Positions 43,669 through 45,535 of a stretch of DNA of 45,535 bases are shown here, piece by piece (position 1 is the first letter of the stretch; each line of letters opens with the position of its first letter). This DNA comes from Phycisphaerae bacterium. GTDB taxonomy: Bacteria; Planctomycetota; Phycisphaerae; UBA1845. The notes beneath the pieces were generated by a model. It saw nothing but the letters and a program-made list of their open reading frames with translations, did not search any database and had not been told where the DNA came from. The position numbers and the translations under genes are program-made. The DNA is taken from NCBI GenBank assembly GCA_013360585.1, contig JABWBH010000039.1, forward strand, positions 1 to 45,535, written 5' to 3'.

Positions 43669-43697
43669 AATCTACCACACGGATATTGGACTGTCAA
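43669..43697 (-). promoter_or_regulatory. Promoter of cassette 3
   Basis: On the minus strand TTGACA (43692-43697) and TAGATT (43669-43674) are separated by 17 bases. This perfect -35 box and four-of-six -10 box lie 129 bases before the start codon, leaving a long leader that holds the pentamer array. The region is conserved with 41317-41345. Confidence 0.7.
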
Positions 43698-43923
43698 ACA
43701 AAATTCAGGTCCATCTCGATTTTTTTCTCCGAGGAGGCGCCGTACACACCTTGTCATCGACCCGGCGGGGCGCCTGTTGAGGGGACGACACTGTGAACCC
43801 CTGATTGTGGGGTTTTGAGATGGCGACGATTTCCGCCTCCCCCTCGCCGGCTACCCGTCGGCCTTTTTCGGGTATTGGGTTCGGTTCCGTTATGCCGGGT
43901 CGCTCAGGGGGTCGCGGCGCGTG

Positions 43924-44349
43924 TCAGCCTCTTGGTTCGCGCTCTCCCCGGTCGCCGCGGTCGGGGGTTCCGCGGAAGCCGGTGATCTGGGGCATGTCGC
44001 CGGGTTTTTCGCTGGGGTGGACGGCGAAGACCTCGACGCGGACCAGCTCCTCGAAGGGAACGGTGACGATGAATGCGCCGACCTTGTACTGCTCCTCGAC
44101 CGGTTCGCACTCGAAGGTCAGGTGCGACTTGGAGTCCAGGTCGGCGATGTCGCGCATCTCGTAGCTGAAGCCGTCGCGGAGGTAGATGAGCGTGCGGACC
44201 TCGAGTTCGGCAAAGAACCTCTGAAACGCCTCGTCCTGCTCCACGGTCGCCCGGTCCGCGTCCTTGAACCGCTTCAACGCACAGCGCATCCGGGCCTCGT
44301 CACACTGCTGCTGAAACGCCGCTCCGTGAAACCAGTCGTAATTGAACAT
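43924..44349 (-). CDS. Hypothetical cytoplasmic protein
   Basis: 141 residues, without signal peptide. The N-terminal third is helical (FQQQCDEARMRCALKRFKDA); the rest alternates strands (VRTLIYLRDGFSYEMRDIAD, YKVGAFIVTVPFEELVRVEV), ending in GDMPQITGFRGTPDRGDRGE. No family is recognised. Its 3' end and flank resemble DNA at about 41440-41540, so it or its tail was probably part of the duplication that made the tandem cassettes. No strong ribosome site is visible before the ATG. Confidence 0.6.
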   Translation of the reverse strand: MFNYDWFHGAAFQQQCDEARMRCALKRFKDADRATVEQDEAFQRFFAELEVRTLIYLRDGFSYEMRDIADLDSKSHLTFECEPVEEQYKVGAFIVTVPFEELVRVEVFAVHPSEKPGDMPQITGFRGTPDRGDRGEREPRG

Positions 44350-44416
44350 CAGCGATGTCGCCCCGAAAAGTAACGAAAATCCCCGCGACGCACCCTAAGT
44401 CCGGTGCGCGCCGCCG

Positions 44417-45535
44417 TCAATCCGCCTCACCGTCCGTCTCGATCCGGTAGGCCGTCAGCACCAGCCCGCCCACGTCGCACGACACGATCGGCGCGACGCG
44501 GCGCGTGTGTCCCCAGATGCTTCTGGTCATCGTGCGCCCGGCCTCGTCCGTCGATTCCACCGTGCGCGGCGGGCCGGACCCGAGGAGGTAAGCCGGTCGA
44601 AGCCCGTGCGACGCGGCATACGCCAGCGCCGGCGGCGCATCCGGCAGGGCGCGATAGTCCCGCTCGGGCGTGTACCGCGAAAGATCCCGGGCGAGCATGA
44701 AATGCGCCGCGTCCGCGTCCTGCGCCCAGAAGTCGCAGACGATCACCTCCTCGGGCGCAAGGTCCGCGGCGCAGCGCGCCGACAGCGCCTCGATCGCGGC
44801 GCATCGCGCCTCCTCGCCGCGCGCCGCGCGCTCGTAAACGATCGCCGGCCACGCCGACGCGGCGAGACCAACCGCCAGGACGACCCGTGCCGGCGTCCCG
44901 GTCGCGCGGTCCGCCTTTCTCCCCCGCACGTTCCGAATTCCCCGCGCGACGCGCGCCGCCAGTGCCGCCGCGCCTTCCGCGCCGCGAAGCATGAGCGGAA
45001 TCGCCAGCACCAGCGCCGGTCCGTAATGATGCGGCGAGGCGTGAACCGCGCCGCGAAGGCCCGCCAGAAGAAAAAGCCCCGCCGCGGCGACCCCGAAGAC
45101 CGCCGTCTCCGTCGCGCGCTCACGCCGCCGGACCGCCGCACCGACCAGGGCAAACACCCCCATCGGAAGCGCCACGTACAACGACGACGCAGACCACTGC
45201 CGAATCACCGCGGCCGCCAGAGCCGCCAGATCCAGCGGACCGCGACTGTCCGATCCGCTCACCGTATACCACGTCGCCCGCAACATCGGCGTAAGCTGAT
45301 CGAGAAACGCGGCGTTCGGGAGCAGCATTCCGCATAACACCGCCGTGCTTGACAGTGCGACGACCGTGAACCTCCGCGCCTTCCGTCCGGTTCCCTCGCG
45401 CCGCACCATCGCCGCCGTGAGCAGCGCCGCCACCCCCGTCAGCGCGCCGAAGACGCCGATTACGCGGGCGTCCACCTCCCACCAGGGCCGACCCGCGTTC
45501 ATCCGCGCGGCCAGCAGCACCACGGCGGCGCCGCC
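44417..45535 (-). CDS. Polytopic membrane protein, 5' end beyond the window
   Basis: At least 372 residues; the frame stays open through the last base, so the N-terminus is missing. Five or six hydrophobic segments occur in the first 240 residues (VIGVFGALTGVAALLTAAM, RFTVVALSSTAVLCGMLL, VALPMGVFALVGAAV, TAVFGVAAAGLFLLAGL, VVLAVGLAASAWPAIVY). A soluble domain of about 130 residues follows, with EVIVCDFWAQDADAAHFMLA and a final strand region ending VGGLVLTAYRIETDG. The plan (membrane domain then periplasmic domain) is usual for GT39/ArnT-like or O-antigen-type enzymes. The diagnostic N-terminal loop is outside the window, so the family is not assigned. Confidence 0.65.
   Translation of the reverse strand, partial: GGAAVVLLAARMNAGRPWWEVDARVIGVFGALTGVAALLTAAMVRREGTGRKARRFTVVALSSTAVLCGMLLPNAAFLDQLTPMLRATWYTVSGSDSRGPLDLAALAAAVIRQWSASSLYVALPMGVFALVGAAVRRRERATETAVFGVAAAGLFLLAGLRGAVHASPHHYGPALVLAIPLMLRGAEGAAALAARVARGIRNVRGRKADRATGTPARVVLAVGLAASAWPAIVYERAARGEEARCAAIEALSARCAADLAPEEVIVCDFWAQDADAAHFMLARDLSRYTPERDYRALPDAPPALAYAASHGLRPAYLLGSGPPRTVESTDEAGRTMTRSIWGHTRRVAPIVSCDVGGLVLTAYRIETDGEAD

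Overview
The window is high-GC bacterial DNA that most resembles a planctomycete. The signs are a PEP-CTERM secreted protein, many lipoprotein and secreted proteins of unknown function, dispersed palindromic repeats carrying GGGCTGAAGCCC and GGTCCGTAGGACGGACC cores, and a secreted S1/P1 nuclease. No rRNA, tRNA, CRISPR array, prophage or insertion sequence was recognised. The species assignment is inference from gene content only.

Layout. 1-2.4 kb: a disrupted YtfQ-type sugar-binding protein gene, a frameshifted Fic gene, and a second fragment of the sugar-binding gene at the window edge that shares an exact 94-bp repeat. 2.6-4.2 kb: a promoter with 14 G between its -35 and -10 boxes, a small cysteine-rich secreted protein (interrupted by TGA) and a larger secreted protein. 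4.4-16 kb: a DegT/StrS aminotransferase, a PEP-CTERM protein, a decayed aspartic protease remnant, the SMC condensin, a GT39-like membrane protein fused to TPRs, and a virginiamycin B lyase-like propeller protein. 16-16.6 kb: palindromic repeats. 16.6-25 kb: a four-gene Cus-type heavy-metal efflux operon in which the outer-membrane factor, adaptor, a multi-zinc-ribbon metal-binding protein and the RND pump are co-directional, and the heavy-metal-binding ribbon recurs in several subunits. 25.2-31 kb: a phosphodiesterase lipoprotein, a 28-residue membrane peptide, and an overlapping operon of two thymidylate-kinase-like proteins flanking a CHAD-Ppx/GppA-HD fusion. 31-39 kb: a frameshifted DPGP-repeat protein, secreted hypotheticals, S1/P1 nuclease, a BFD-like ferredoxin, a SirB1-like protein, a membrane protein and an ACT-domain protein. 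39.7-43.7 kb: two more cysteine-rich plus larger secreted protein pairs in tandem, each behind an exact (AAGGG)8 array. 43.9-45.5 kb: a hypothetical protein and a membrane protein cut by the window end.

The most interesting signal is a three-copy cassette. Each copy has a small cysteine-rich secreted protein followed about 115-180 bp later by a secreted LolA-like protein, and each lies behind a hypermutable simple repeat. In copy 1 this is a G14 tract in the promoter spacer. In copies 2 and 3 it is (AAGGG)8 in a conserved leader behind a conserved promoter. This looks like a phase-variable family of secreted proteins. The variability itself is an inference that needs read-level data.

Several otherwise recognisable genes (Fic, the sugar-binding protein, the DPGP-repeat protein, possibly the secreted protein at 33 kb) are broken by small indels. 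This may reflect decay or residual consensus errors in the assembly.
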